Shown: positions 46,983 to 57,377 of the stretch, one piece after another
Layout: the number at the start of each line of letters is the position of its first letter
Numbering within the stretch: position 1 is the first letter of the stretch
DNA from: Phytophthora quininea
Taxonomy: Eukaryota > Oomycota > Peronosporomycetes > Peronosporales > Peronosporaceae
Reading direction: 5' to 3'
DNA: 64,000 nt
NCBI GenBank assembly: GCA_011947345.1
Contig: JAAVTG010000554.1
Location: 558,001-622,000, forward strand
Notes under the pieces: generated by a model
Told to the model about the DNA's origin: nothing
The model's input: only the letters and a program-made list of their open reading frames with translations
Databases searched by the model: none
Translations under genes and position numbers: made by a program

Positions 46983-47000
46983 GCGAAAACGAAAATGAGC
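46983..47000 (-). promoter_or_regulatory. Oomycete initiator-like motif, P450 copy 1
   Basis: On the minus strand reads GCTCATTTTCGTTTTCGC. This matches the Phytophthora core promoter GCTCATTYYNCAWTTT at all positions except CA to GT. Transcription would start at about 46996, giving a 5' leader of about 50 bases to ATG 46946. Confidence 0.55.
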
Positions 47001-47227
47001 TCCTGGCACCCGTCCGCTGGCAATGTACTATTCCTGCCTTCCATGCCGCCAGCAACCGTTCGAACACTAGAGCAGAGATGGTCAAACTGCTCTCCATTTT
47101 CCTCAGGAAGGAATGGCATAAGCGCCTAAGGCATTTCCTCGACCAGCTCCATGGAGCCGATCTGCTGGTCGTCCACTTGTCGACACTGCCCACAGACGCA
47201 CAAGTGGTCAGCTAGTCATCTCTTGCA

Positions 47228-47243
47228 TCCCATTGAGCATTTC
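47228..47243 (+). promoter_or_regulatory. Oomycete initiator-like motif, P450 copy 2
   Basis: TCCCATTGAGCATTTC resembles GCTCATTYYNCAWTTT, keeping CATT and CATTT with correct spacing. It lies 13-28 bases before ATG 47256 and after the in-frame ATG at 47151, so it favours 47256 as the start codon. Confidence 0.45.
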
Positions 47244-47255
47244 TCGACTTGGAGC

Positions 47256-48787
47256 ATGATCCCCATCGCCATCGCGGTATCGCTGGTCGCCGGCGCCTTC
47301 GCATACTTTACAACTCCGAATGAACAAGACCGCGCTGTTCAAAAGCTACCGACGCCGCGGAGTACTCTGCCCGTGATCAAGAACTCGTTGGACCTGGCAG
47401 TGAAGCACCGAGCTCGGATCTACGACTGGATTCTGGAGCAGTGTCGAGAGCACGGAGGCCAGCCGTGGAGTGTTCGCATGCTAGGCCGGCCACCTGCAGT
47501 CGTTATCAGTAGTCCGGAAGCTATGGAGCACGTCGTCAAGACGCAGTTCGAGGTGTTCGTCAAGGGTCCTGCAGTAGCGACGATATCCCACGACCTGCTG
47601 GGGGATGGCATCTTTGTCGTAGACGGTGCTCTTTGGAAGCACCAACGCAAAGCTGCAAGCCACTTCTTCTCCATGAACAAGATCCGAGACGCCATGGAGC
47701 ACGTGGTGCGAGACCACAGCGTTCTGCTGGTGACCAAGCTCCGACAAGTTTCAGAGCTGGGTGAGACCATCAATATCAAGAGGATGCTCGACTTTTTCAC
47801 AATGGACGTCTTCACTAAGATCGGCTTTGGCGTGGAGCTGAATGGGTTGCAGACGGGAGGCAACTCGGACTTCATGGAGGCCTTTGAACGAGCGTCTCGA
47901 CGGATCATGGAGCGGTTCCAGCAGCCAATGTGCATCTGGAAGGTAGCTCGGTGGCTGAACGTCGGTGCTGAAAGGCAAATGAACCGCGACCTGGAGCTGA
48001 TTAACGGCGTCGTGTACGATGTCATCAACCGCAATTTGGAGAAGCGGAACCAAGGGGAGTCTGGTCCTGAGGAGGACCTCATCTCGCTGTTCCTGGACAA
48101 GGCCAATGTCGAGTACTGCGACGACGACCACATCGAGATGACTCCAAAGATGTTGCGGGATATGTCGATGGTGTTTCTCGTTGCCGGACGTGACTCGACG
48201 TCGTTGACGATGACCTGGTTCATCATCGAAATGAACCGCCACCCGGAAGTGTTGAGCCGTGTACGTAGCGAGCTGGCCGACAAACTGCCGAGGCTTGGTC
48301 TGGATGATGCAGAGACGCCCAGCATGGAGGAAATTGACGGTCTCATCTACTTGGAAGCTGCGATTCGCGAGTGTCTTCGACTGAACCCCGTCGCGCCTGC
48401 CACGCAGCGAATCGCAACGCAAGACTCGACGCTCTACAACGGCACGCTCATCAAGGCCGGCACGAGGATCATCCTGCCGCACTACGCTATGGGACGCCTT
48501 GAGACCGTGTGGGGTCCCGACGCTGAGGACTTCAACCCCGATCGCTGGATCGACCGAGCCACTGGGAAGGTCATCCACGTCTCGCCGTACAAGTTCACTG
48601 CCTTCCTCGCAGGCCCTCGGATGTGTCTGGGCATGCGGTTCGCTCTTGCGGAGATAAAGATCACCCTCGCCACGGTCTTGAGCAAGTTCGACATCCAGAC
48701 GATAAAAACCCGAGCGAGTTCACGTACGTGCCGTCCATGACTCTGCAGGTGAAAGGCCCGGTGGATGTCGCCGTCGCTAGGGTGTAG
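47256..48787 (+). CDS. Cytochrome P450, copy 2
   Basis: About 510 residues, anchor helix IPIAIAVSLVAGAFAYF. I-helix AGRDSTSLT (canonical), K-helix ECLRLNP, PDRW, haem loop FLAGPRMCLGMRFAL. One base is missing in the A run 48704-48708: the frame before ends FDIQTIK and the frame after gives SEFTYVPSMTLQVKG then a stop at 48785-48787. Start choice is explained by the anchor position and the initiator motif; the earlier ATG at 47151 would add 35 polar residues untypical for the family. Confidence 0.85.
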
Positions 48788-48879
48788 GAAGACAGCCATC
48801 CCGTAAACTTCACAATCAATTCAGCATGCGATGGTCAAACAGTCATTCTCACTCTGGACACTTCGCGGAGGAAACGACG

Positions 48880-50451
48880 ATGAAAGTGGAGTGGCTTTCT
48901 CCTGTGACGGTCACGGCGTCCTGCGTGGCGGCAATTCTCGTCTACTTGGCAGTGCCATCAGCTCACGATCGAGCTGTGAAGCACCTGCCGACGGTGTCGG
49001 GAGACCTGCCAGTCTTGCGGAACACGTTGGAAGTGATCCGAGCGCAGAAGTCGGGCAGGTTCTTGGACTGGTTCCTTCACTACTGCAAGAAGTACCAAGG
49101 CAAACCTTGGTACCTCCGCGTTCTTGGCAAGGATCCGGCTGTGGTCATCTGCTGTCCGGAAGGGTTCGAAGACGTGCTCAAGACCCAGTTCGATGCGTTC
49201 GACAAGAGCTACTTTGTGTCGCAGGCTCTGTACGACGTCGTGGGGCAGGGCATCTTCGCCATCAGTGGACCGTTGTGGCACCACCAGCGCAAGACTGCCA
49301 GTCACTTGTTCTCGGCCCAGATGATGCAGTACGCGATGGACGAAGTGGTGCCGGTCAAGTGCAAGGAACTGAGCAAACGACTCGACGCTGTTGCCCAGCA
49401 AGACGATGAGAAAGACCGAGTGGTGAGTCTGAAGAGACTACTGGATCTCTACACCATGGACATCTTTGCCAAAGTAGGCTTTGGTGTGGACTTGCACGGC
49501 GTCGAGGAAGACCAGAACGCAGAGCTGCTAGATACCTTCGAGCGTCAGTCTTACCGAGTGTTGCATCGCATCCAGCAGCCGATTTGGTGGTGGAAGCTGC
49601 TGCGGTTTCTCAACATCGGACCGGAGAAGCAGCTCGCGCAAGACGTCAAAGTGACGGACGATCTCGTGTACGGCGTCATCTCGAGCTCCATCGAGGAGAA
49701 GAACCGCAATAAGGACGGAGGCGCGAGGAAAGACCTGGTATCTCTGTTCATCGACAAGTCCGAGGTCGAATACACCAAGGGCGTGCACACCACCAAGGAC
49801 TTGAAGTTGATGCGCGACTTCGTCTTGAGCTTCCTAGCTGCAGGGAGAGACACGACGGCGCAGACGATGTCGTGGGTCGTGCTCATGTTGAATCGGTACC
49901 CGACGGTTCTGACGCGCGTCCGACAGGAACTCAAGGACAAGTTTCCAGGCTTGGCGAGTGGTAAGATGGCCACTCCGACCATCGAAGAGAGTCAACAACT
50001 TGTGTTCCTGGAGGCGACAATTCGAGAGACTCTCAGACTTTTCCCTGTGGTTGCCATCACCGGACGCTCCGCTACGCGAGACGTTCGTCTGTACGATGGC
50101 ACTTTGATTAAGAAAGGCATGCGTGTGGTCTTGCCTCACTACGCTATGGGCCGCATGGCCAACGTGTGGGGTCCTGACGTGGACGAGTTTAAGCCAGACC
50201 GGTGGATCGACCCCGAGACGGGAAAGATCGAGGTCGTGTCGCCGTTCAAGTACTCGGTGTTTCTTGGCGGCCCGCGTGCCTGCATGGGCATGAAGTTCGC
50301 ACTGGCCGAGATGAAAATCTCGCTCGCGTCGATGCTAAGCAAGTTCGATTTCAAGACTGTGAGAGACCCCTTCGACTTCACGTATAGTACTGCGCTCACG
50401 CTGCAGATCAAAGGCTCGCTGGACGTCGTGGTCTCTCGCCTTGAGGCCTAA
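48880..50451 (+). CDS. Cytochrome P450, copy 3
   Basis: Intact single-exon gene, about 523 residues. Anchor WLSPVTVTASCVAAILVYLA, I-helix AGRDTTAQT, K-helix ETLRLFP, PDRW, haem loop FLGGPRACMGMKFAL. The ATG at 48826 is also in frame; 48880 is preferred because the anchor follows at once and a GTCATTCTCACT initiator-like stretch sits at 48842-48853, between the two. Head-to-tail with copies 2 and 4 (about 92 and 159 bases apart), so a tandem expansion with separate promoters. Confidence 0.88.
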   Translation: MKVEWLSPVTVTASCVAAILVYLAVPSAHDRAVKHLPTVSGDLPVLRNTLEVIRAQKSGRFLDWFLHYCKKYQGKPWYLRVLGKDPAVVICCPEGFEDVLKTQFDAFDKSYFVSQALYDVVGQGIFAISGPLWHHQRKTASHLFSAQMMQYAMDEVVPVKCKELSKRLDAVAQQDDEKDRVVSLKRLLDLYTMDIFAKVGFGVDLHGVEEDQNAELLDTFERQSYRVLHRIQQPIWWWKLLRFLNIGPEKQLAQDVKVTDDLVYGVISSSIEEKNRNKDGGARKDLVSLFIDKSEVEYTKGVHTTKDLKLMRDFVLSFLAAGRDTTAQTMSWVVLMLNRYPTVLTRVRQELKDKFPGLASGKMATPTIEESQQLVFLEATIRETLRLFPVVAITGRSATRDVRLYDGTLIKKGMRVVLPHYAMGRMANVWGPDVDEFKPDRWIDPETGKIEVVSPFKYSVFLGGPRACMGMKFALAEMKISLASMLSKFDFKTVRDPFDFTYSTALTLQIKGSLDVVVSRLEA

Positions 50452-50592
50452 AGGGGAAGATCTGACAAACTCAAGGGTGATGTGGTGGTTGGAATCGGAA
50501 AGAAAACAAAATACAGTCGAAGTTGCAAAGTTGAGTCATTGCTGCGACAAGGGTCTCGCCCACCAACCTAACCGTTTGGACGACGCCAACGA

Positions 50593-50607
50593 GTTCATTG
50601 TGCAATC
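50593..50607 (+). promoter_or_regulatory. Oomycete initiator-like motif, P450 copy 4
   Basis: GTTCATTGTGCAATC resembles GCTCATTYYNCAWTTT with the CATT and CAA parts in phase. It would leave a leader of only about 14 bases before ATG 50611, short but within what is known for oomycetes. Confidence 0.35.
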
Positions 50608-50610
50608 AAG

Positions 50611-52179
50611 ATGTCCCTGTCCGAGAGCTTTCCACGTGTGTGGTTGATACTATTCATCACCTGCTTCATCTTGTTGGTGACGTTCCATGCGATCCCGTCC
50701 AAGCAAGCTCGAGCGGTCATGCATCTGCCCAAACCTCCAGGATACTTGCCAGTGGTGGGGAACACACTGCTTGTGGCACGAGTTCAACTTTCTGGCCGCT
50801 TCCACGACTGGGCCTTTAAGAACTGCTGCAAGTGGCAGGGCCAACCGTGGTGCATGCACATACTTGGTAAAGCGCCCACCGTGTTCGTGTGTTCTCCAGA
50901 AGCTTTCGAAGACGTTCAGAAACTACAGAGCGAGGCGTTCGGCAAGAATCCCCTATTTACTGAGGCAGCAGCGGAGGTTCTTGGGCAAGGGATTTTCGCG
51001 ATTAGCGGGCCGCTGTGGCAACATCAACGCAAAATCGCTGGCCGGTTGTTTTCGCCTGCAATGATCCAGCACGCCATGGATTTTGTTGTGCCCAAGAAAT
51101 GTGCGAAGCTCATGGATAAGCTGGACGACGCAGCCAGCCAAGACGAGGTTATCGACCGCACGGTGAGCTTGAAGTGGCTGCTGGATTTGTTCACGATGGA
51201 CGTCTTCTGCCAGGTTGGATTTGGCGTTGAGATGAGTGGGCTGGAGATGACGAAAGTTGTTGCTGTTCTGCAGTCCTTGCAACGATCGTCGATTCGCATC
51301 GTCGCCCGCATGTTGGAGCCTAGCTGGTATTGGAAGATGCTACGCTTTCTCAACGTTGGCGCCGAGAAGCAACTGGTTGAGGACATGAAGCGTGTCAACG
51401 ATTTTGTCTACACAGCGATCGCTCGTTCGGTACAAGAGAAGACGAACACTAGTGACGACATCTATCGAAGTTCTCGCATGGATTTAATTTCCCTCTTTCT
51501 TGATCAGGAAGCAAAGTACGAACCGAAGAAACTACGAGACTTCCTCATCAGCTTCTTAGCAGCGGGGCAGGACACGACGTCAACAGCGATGACGTGGTTT
51601 GTGTTGATGATCAACCGATACCCGAAGGTATTGGAACGCGTGCGAGAAGAGATGAAGACTGAGCTGCCTGACCTGATGAATGGAACGAAACAAGTTCCAA
51701 GCCCAGAGGATTGTCATGGACTGGTCTACTTGGACGCTGCGATCAGAGAAACTCTACGGTTGTTTCCAGTCGCTCCAATCAGTGGACGTACAGCTACGCG
51801 TGATGTGACCCTGCAAGACGGGACGTTCCTCCTGAAGGGCACTTCCGTGCACATGCCTCACTACTCGCTGGGTCGGATGAAAACTGTATGGGGCTCTGAT
51901 GCCGAAGAATTCAAACCGGAGCGATGGATTGATCCCAGCACAGGAAAGTTACTTGCTGTGTCGCCGTTCAAGTTCTCTGCGTTTTACGGAGGCCCGCACA
52001 CGTGTCTGGGGATGAAGTTCGCGCTGTCGGAGATTAAAATCACACTGGCGGCATTACTGAGTCGCTTTGACCTTAAAACGTCGCGGGATCCGTTCGACTA
52101 CACGTATGAGATGGCTCTCTCACTGCGGATCAAAGGTGGCATCGATGTGGTTGTGTCTCGCCTGGACGAAACCAAGTAG
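50611..52179 (+). CDS. Cytochrome P450, copy 4
   Basis: Intact, 522 residues. Anchor VWLILFITCFILLVTFHAI, I-helix AGQDTTSTA, K-helix ETLRLFP, PERW. Haem loop reads FYGGPHTCLGMKFAL: the Cys ligand is present, but the usual Arg (or its common substitute) two before it is His. Closest in the window to copy 3 (shared GQGIFAISGPLWQHQRK). Single exon. Start set by the anchor and the initiator-like motif. Confidence 0.87.
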   Translation: MSLSESFPRVWLILFITCFILLVTFHAIPSKQARAVMHLPKPPGYLPVVGNTLLVARVQLSGRFHDWAFKNCCKWQGQPWCMHILGKAPTVFVCSPEAFEDVQKLQSEAFGKNPLFTEAAAEVLGQGIFAISGPLWQHQRKIAGRLFSPAMIQHAMDFVVPKKCAKLMDKLDDAASQDEVIDRTVSLKWLLDLFTMDVFCQVGFGVEMSGLEMTKVVAVLQSLQRSSIRIVARMLEPSWYWKMLRFLNVGAEKQLVEDMKRVNDFVYTAIARSVQEKTNTSDDIYRSSRMDLISLFLDQEAKYEPKKLRDFLISFLAAGQDTTSTAMTWFVLMINRYPKVLERVREEMKTELPDLMNGTKQVPSPEDCHGLVYLDAAIRETLRLFPVAPISGRTATRDVTLQDGTFLLKGTSVHMPHYSLGRMKTVWGSDAEEFKPERWIDPSTGKLLAVSPFKFSAFYGGPHTCLGMKFALSEIKITLAALLSRFDLKTSRDPFDYTYEMALSLRIKGGIDVVVSRLDETK

Positions 52180-52271
52180 GTGGAATCAGCGAGTGGGCAG
52201 TGTATTCGCAGGTTTAACGACCACAGAATTCGAAAAATGAACAAGTCTGTCGAACTAACTAAGCGTCCGAC

Positions 52272-53880
52272 TTATGGGCACGGGCACTTGCAGTCTTCCG
52301 AGAACTCCTTTCCGTTCGGGTCCTCGGGCACATCGAGCGTTGGGTTGCGGTCGAAGAATCCGTCGGGGCGGAAACCGAAGCCAGTGTAGTCCACAGGCAT
52401 GATCGGCCAGTCCTCGACGCGAGGGAAGTGGGTCAGGCCGAACGTGTGCCAGACCACAATGTCTTCGCCGTTCACCGATCGGTTGGCCTTGGTGTATAAC
52501 GGCAGACCAGCGTGTCCGGGGTGCTGGTTGGGGGTGTAGCCGGCGGCCCACATTTCGTCGCGGGCGTACTGAGTCACCCACAAGTGCTTCTTGGCGTACG
52601 TCGCACGCTTGGCGATCGAGCTTTCATCGGCCGCGAGCAACAAGGGGTACCTTCGGGGTAGAGAACATAAGCCGTGGGGCTGCCAAGTCAGTTGGTCTTC
52701 TCGCTCGAAGCGATCAACCAGGCGCGACCAAGCTTGTTGTCAGCTTCACGCTGGGCATCGCTTTCACGCTCGAGGCGAGTGGCGACGCGCATGAAGGCGT
52801 TACTGACGGGTTTTTCGGGGCTGATAGGCAACCGTTTGACCTCCAGTTCGTCGACGTGGCACTTGTTGCCGTCGATAGCGACATCAAGACGAGCTGAGAA
52901 CAAGTGCTGGTGGCACGGGGCGCCAAGACGGGGCGCCATCTTGGTGGCAAAGTCGTACTCGCCTTTCGGACGGCCCAAGGAGAAGACGATGCACGTCGCC
53001 TTGGTCTCTAGCTCGATCTTGCCGTCGAGGTAGAAGTACCAGTAGAAGCCGTAGTCGTAGTTGCCGACCGTGACGAAGAATGAGATGACGAGGCGGCGTT
53101 GACGGCGCACCGTGCCGGTGCGCGTGGTCGACAGCACATCCGTGTGCTTCCACAGCGTGCCAAAGTCTTCCTCGTGGATGCAAACGGCGTTCTTGATCAG
53201 CACCGGGTTGCCGAAGTCGTCGGCGACAGTGGCATCCAGGTACTGGATCTTGCCGAGGCAGTCGCAGCCCAGCACAAGTGAGTTGGCCAATCGACCGAAC
53301 TGGTACTCGCCAGCGTCAAAGTAGTTCTGCCACTCGTGGGTCGGTTGCGGCTCGCCGTACGGCACGACCATCTCCGACACGGCAGCGCGGTTGAGGATCG
53401 GACGCTTGCTGCCGTGGTCGTTGAACGAGATGTCGTGTAGGGTGAGACCTTCGCGGCCGTTGAAGCCGATGCGGACCTCCGAGTTCTGCCAATTGAGCAC
53501 GTGGTTCTTGACCATGAAGCTCGAGCCTTCGGGCTGCGTAATGCGGAGCGGCTTCATGTCAGTGCGCATTGGCCCCGACAGCTTCGGGTCAAGGTAGTCG
53601 CCGTTCTCCATTGGGACGTGGTTGTAGCCCGTGTCGATCATGCGGTGCACCCAGCGGTTGGTCAGGTCGACGTGGGCCATGACGCCGTCGATCGGGTGGG
53701 CGAACATGGAGTAGACGTTCTCCTAGGCAAGGAGGCTCAGCACGCGGATCATCCGGTGCCCCTCCTCTCCTTCGTAGCCGTACACACCGGCAAACAGCGC
53801 ACCATACTGAGGTCGGTGATGCCGCGCTTGGCCAGAGCAGCCACGTACGCCGGGTCAGCCTTGGTGATGCACTTTAGCAT
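52272..53880 (-). pseudogene. Copper amine oxidase, broken
   Basis: Copper/TPQ enzymes oxidise primary amines to aldehydes with H2O2. Present: KRGITDLS (about 53820), AHPIDGVMAHVDLTNRW, catalytic-base motif YFDAGEYQFG, cofactor motif VGNYDYGFYW (first Tyr becomes TPQ), copper ligands HQHLFSARLD and WHTFGLTHFPRVEDWPIMP. Breaks: in-frame TAG at 53725-53723 before ENVYSMF, in-frame TGA at 52690-52688 after SSEKTN, and a one-base shift near 52645. A frame change near 53810 separates KRGITDLS from LFAGVYGYEGEE. Two nonsense codons make true decay likely. The N-terminal domains beyond about 53880 are not securely recognisable; sequence to about 54060 may be remnant. Confidence 0.82.
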
Positions 53881-54278
53881 GTGCCAGGCCTCGCATCGCA
53901 CTCCGTTCAAGGATATTCGACTGCAACCACAGCGAGTCGATGCCGCCGCTACCGTTTAACATGTTGGCAGACACGATGCCGAGCAGCGTTGGCAAAGGCA
54001 ACAACACCAGCGTATTCATCCAGACAGGGGCAACGTTTCACCTGCCGTCGTAGAGCTGATGCCACTGGGGACTTTCGAGACTTTAATGACGCATCTTCCA
54101 ATGCAGTCTCATGGTGCCGATCTGTCCGGGACGAAAATCCGAGTGACACCATTGAAGTTGGCTGGTAGCAACTCGCTGAGCCTCGTGCTCTCTTCGTACA
54201 GCCTGACTGAGCTGTTCATGTCAACCCCACTAGCGCACTTTCCAATTGTCCGGCAGCCGCTAGAAGCACATTCCAGCC

Positions 54279-54583
54279 ATGCCGACAGTATTTCCATCCG
54301 TCGACGGTCTTCAAACAGAGACCGAGAGCCATCGGTATGCCAAACGCCACACCTGTGGGCCCTCGGGGTCGGCGCCGTTATCGGTGGCGAGTTCTACGGC
54401 TGGCAGTCTTCACTCATTGCCGGTTTCGACGGTCTCTTCGTGCTGCTGGTCTTCGTGACGGTGCTCTATACGCTGCTGACCTTCTCAATCGCTGAAATGT
54501 CGGCAACGATCCCATCTCCCCAAGAGCATGCGCCAGAACTTGATCAGCGCTCAGAGCAACGTGTGAAGCCCCTCGACTTGTAG
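54279..54583 (+). pseudogene. Amino-acid/ethanolamine permease (APC family), N-terminal fragment
   Basis: ATG 54279 opens MPTVFPSVDGLQTET and HRYAKRH; after a one-base shift near 54345 the frame gives HLWALGVGAVIGGEFYGW and IAGFDGLFVLLVFVTVLYTL, the first helices of an APC permease of the ethanolamine-permease type, and AEMSATIP. The sequence then leaves the family and stops at 54583, so only the first two helices remain. It is divergent from the amine oxidase remnant; uptake and oxidation of an amine would fit as a pair. Confidence 0.6.
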
Positions 54584-55210
54584 GACCCCGGTTTAGTCGT
54601 GTTCAAATAGCCATTTCCCATTTCTCGTCTCGATTGTCCGGTGCGACTTGATGCTAGCTGTCAAGAAGACGTTCTCGGTTGTCCCGGAAGCAGTCGTGGC
54701 AAAGGTTTTCCTGGAGAAGAACGCGGACGGACTTTAGGTGTGGGTGAGTTTGCAAAACAAGAAGCGAGGAGAGTAAGACGGACAGGATCGTTTTGTTGAA
54801 AATGGGGCAGAAGCGAAAGAGAAGAATAGATTTCATACACGACTTGTTCTCTTTTCCTGTTTCGTTGATTAAGGTGGCAATGCGAATTCCTCCTGAGCTC
54901 TTGCTCGACTTGAAGTCCAAAACGTGCACCACGTAATTTTTATTGGCGGTGCCGCACGTTGCCCAATTGCGCGTGTCGCATGACACTCCATCAAGGATAA
55001 ATAGTAGGCAAAATCTAGTATTAGTCCTGTAGAGTATTACTACTACTATTGTCCTTTCATTCGTTTTGCCACGATATTAGGACCTGCTAATCTGACTTTG
55101 ACACGAGTGCTGGCTTGCTAGAGTACCGCTAACTTATACTGCTTCTCTGGGAAGCTAATTTCCGCACATCGATCACCAATGTTATTAGCTGGTGGGCTGG
55201 AAGAAGCGCG
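54584..55210. other. Intergenic, no gene recognised
   Basis: Contains a short open stretch on the minus strand (54986-54654) with no recognisable domain. AT-richer than the surrounding genes. Possibly the decayed body of the transposase next to it. Confidence 0.4.
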
Positions 55211-55540
55211 CTAACTTTTTCGTGAGTGATTCATAATCGAATCGCAATGCACTGCTGCGTCCAAAGTGTAGGGTAGATCTGGAAAACGTTCTTTGATGCG
55301 CTTGTCTCGTCGAAGAGAAACAAGGATGCAGCTTGACGTACTCGTCAACAAAAGCATTAACTTCTCGTTGCCACCGAGATGCCTTTTGGACTGGAAGAGT
55401 TTCTTATCCACGTTACTTGTAGTCTGAAATTGGTTCAGCCATCTACCAAGAGTGCGCGCTGAAATTCCAAGCACTAATGAGACGGTTCCGATCGGAATGC
55501 TAAGAGCGTACAGCCAGCGCAAGTCATCAGAGAATGTCAT
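55211..55540 (-). pseudogene. Transposase fragment (helix-turn-helix, DDE_3/Tc1-like)
   Basis: Shows an HTH region, SIPIGTVSLVLGISARTLGR, then in a shifted frame EVNAFVDEYVKLHPCF, a phrase I associate with oomycete Tc1/IS630-type transposases. No catalytic DDE domain is seen. Short and frameshifted, thus a remnant. The rest, 55541-55924, holds no gene I can support. Confidence 0.45.
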
Positions 55541-55924
55541 CGCCGAAAAACGCCCAATAGCCTGGTCGAAAGCGGCATTCGGGGTTTTCCAGTTGACAAG
55601 GCCTCGTAGTCTGAGGATTATAGTTTAGTCAGAGTCTGCTAAAGCGATAGGATAGTTGATTCCAGCGTTGCTTAAACTCGGAGTAAAACGTCCGCTTTGC
55701 CAAAACTGCTGAAACCAACAATACCAGTGACTGACAACAAATAGTAATATCGCAATATGATATTAAAACATTCACACCTGCAATACTTGTAGTACTCTGC
55801 CTTAGTACTATGCACTCCATCGTATTGTTTTCAAATGGGTTCTTTTTTGCATACCCATTTTTTGCCACACTGATCCGGCCCACTCGCCAAAGACACTCGC
55901 TACCGTTACTCGACTTGGCCATTG

Positions 55925-57046
55925 ATGGTGAACGCTGCGCAGAGTACTCACGTGCTGCTGGGCTCCGTGTGCTTCTTCGCGTTCGTGTTCTCGCTGGCCA
56001 ACCGCCTGTCGTATCGCCATCTGAAGGTCTACAGAGAGTTCTCCGTGCCGGAGCAAGGCGACTGGTGCTCACGGTGCGTTCTACGGAACCTTTTGAGCAC
56101 ATGAGACCGTCGAATGCACTAACCAAACCTCGCTGCTGCTGCTACAGAGTCAACTCGTCTATCCACGCAGTGGTGATCGTCACTGGCATGATCTACACGT
56201 TCGTGCACCAGCAATGGGATGACGATTTGCTGCCTCTCAACGACACGCAGCTCACCTCGACACTCTTCTCCTTCTGTACGTCAGACGCTGTTCTGCTCCT
56301 CGTGTTTGGCTAGCTAACATTGTTGTTGTTGTTGATGCAGCTTGCGGCTACTTTCTGTTCGATCTGATCGTGCTGGTGCGATGGCAAGTGCCTCTTTGGA
56401 GGGTGTTTGTCATCCACCACATCGTGGCTGCGTACGTCGCGGTTCTCTGCTTTGGTTTTCTTGTTTGGAGGTGAAACTAATAACTGCCTGCCGCTGCAGT
56501 CTGCCGTACTTGATCTACACGATGCACTCGGGCTGCGGCATGGACCTGTACCTGCTGCAGCTGTTTCTGATGGTCGAGTTCGCCGTCATCCCGCTCAACA
56601 TTGCAACCTTCCTGGAGCAGCTGGGCTACGGCAAGAGCAAGCTGCACGCCTTCTTCTTCTACACCACATACGTGTTCTGGTTCGTGGCGCGAGTGATGCT
56701 GCCCATCTACAACGTCTACGTGCTCTGGACCAGAATCATCCCGGACGCCAGGGCGGCTCCGTTCTGCACGGTCCCTGCAGCTTTCTGTGGTCACATCATC
56801 GCCGCGTTTTGTGTCGGAGTGTTCGTGTTTGTCTGGACGCCAGACGTTCTGGCCAAGTGGCGGGTGCCGGTGCTGCAGATGGAGGAGTACCCGGACTATA
56901 AACTCACCTTACGCCAGTCCATGACGCCGCGCTCGAACCCCATCGCGACGCCATCCAGCAGCAATGGCAAGTGGGGAGCTAACTATGGCACCGCCTCGGG
57001 AAGTTCGACGAGCGAACCACAATGGACTGGGAAGTCGATTGTGTGA
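55925..57046 (+). CDS. TLC-domain membrane protein
   Basis: TRAM/LAG1/CLN8 fold, with roles in lipid sensing or sphingolipid metabolism in the family. ATG 55925 opens MVNAAQSTHVLLGSVCFFAF (first helix). Three introns fit: about 56074-56147, 56278-56340 and 56433-56498. Later helices: HAVVIVTGMIYTFVHQ, GYFLFDLIVLVRWQVP, VFVIHHIVAAY (typical His pair), LIYTMHSGCGMDLYLLQLF, VEFAVIPLNIATFLEQLG, FFFYTTYVFWFVARVML. Cytosolic tail is Ser-rich (SSSNGKWGANYG). Resembles TLCD4/TMEM56 more than ceramide synthase, since the Lag1 motif is incomplete. No frame gap. Confidence 0.78.
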
Positions 57047-57377
57047 TGGGAAATTGGACGCTGTGAAGGGTGAATCGGGACGTGGAGTGCTGGCCTCTTC
57101 TTCGAATGGCGGCCCGGCGCAACGGTTTTCAAACAAATAGGTAGGACCCAGTGCGAGGTGTGTGTGATTTTTGTGGAGACATCTCTAGCAGAGGTGAGTA
57201 GGTGGCGATTGCGTACTAGGCTGCCATCAAGTGAGAAACCATGGCTGAATAATGCACTGGTGCCTTGACGACGAGTATCAAATGTTTGCATTGTTCATTG
57301 TTGAAGCTGTACAGCCCGATCCATTTATCGACTTCCCATAGATATTCTACACTGTTATTGAAAGTAGAATGATTACT
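57047..57377. other. Intergenic between convergent genes
   Basis: Holds the 3' ends of the TLC gene and of transporter A. No open frame of note and no repeat seen. Confidence 0.6.

Noticed and set aside
47151..47255. Upstream ATG as start of P450 copy 2
   Set aside because: It adds a polar Cys/His-rich leader before the membrane anchor and lies upstream of the initiator-like motif.
52279..54583. Amine oxidase and permease as a bacterial-type operon or recent transfer
   Set aside because: They are divergent, both are broken, and base composition looks like the neighbours.
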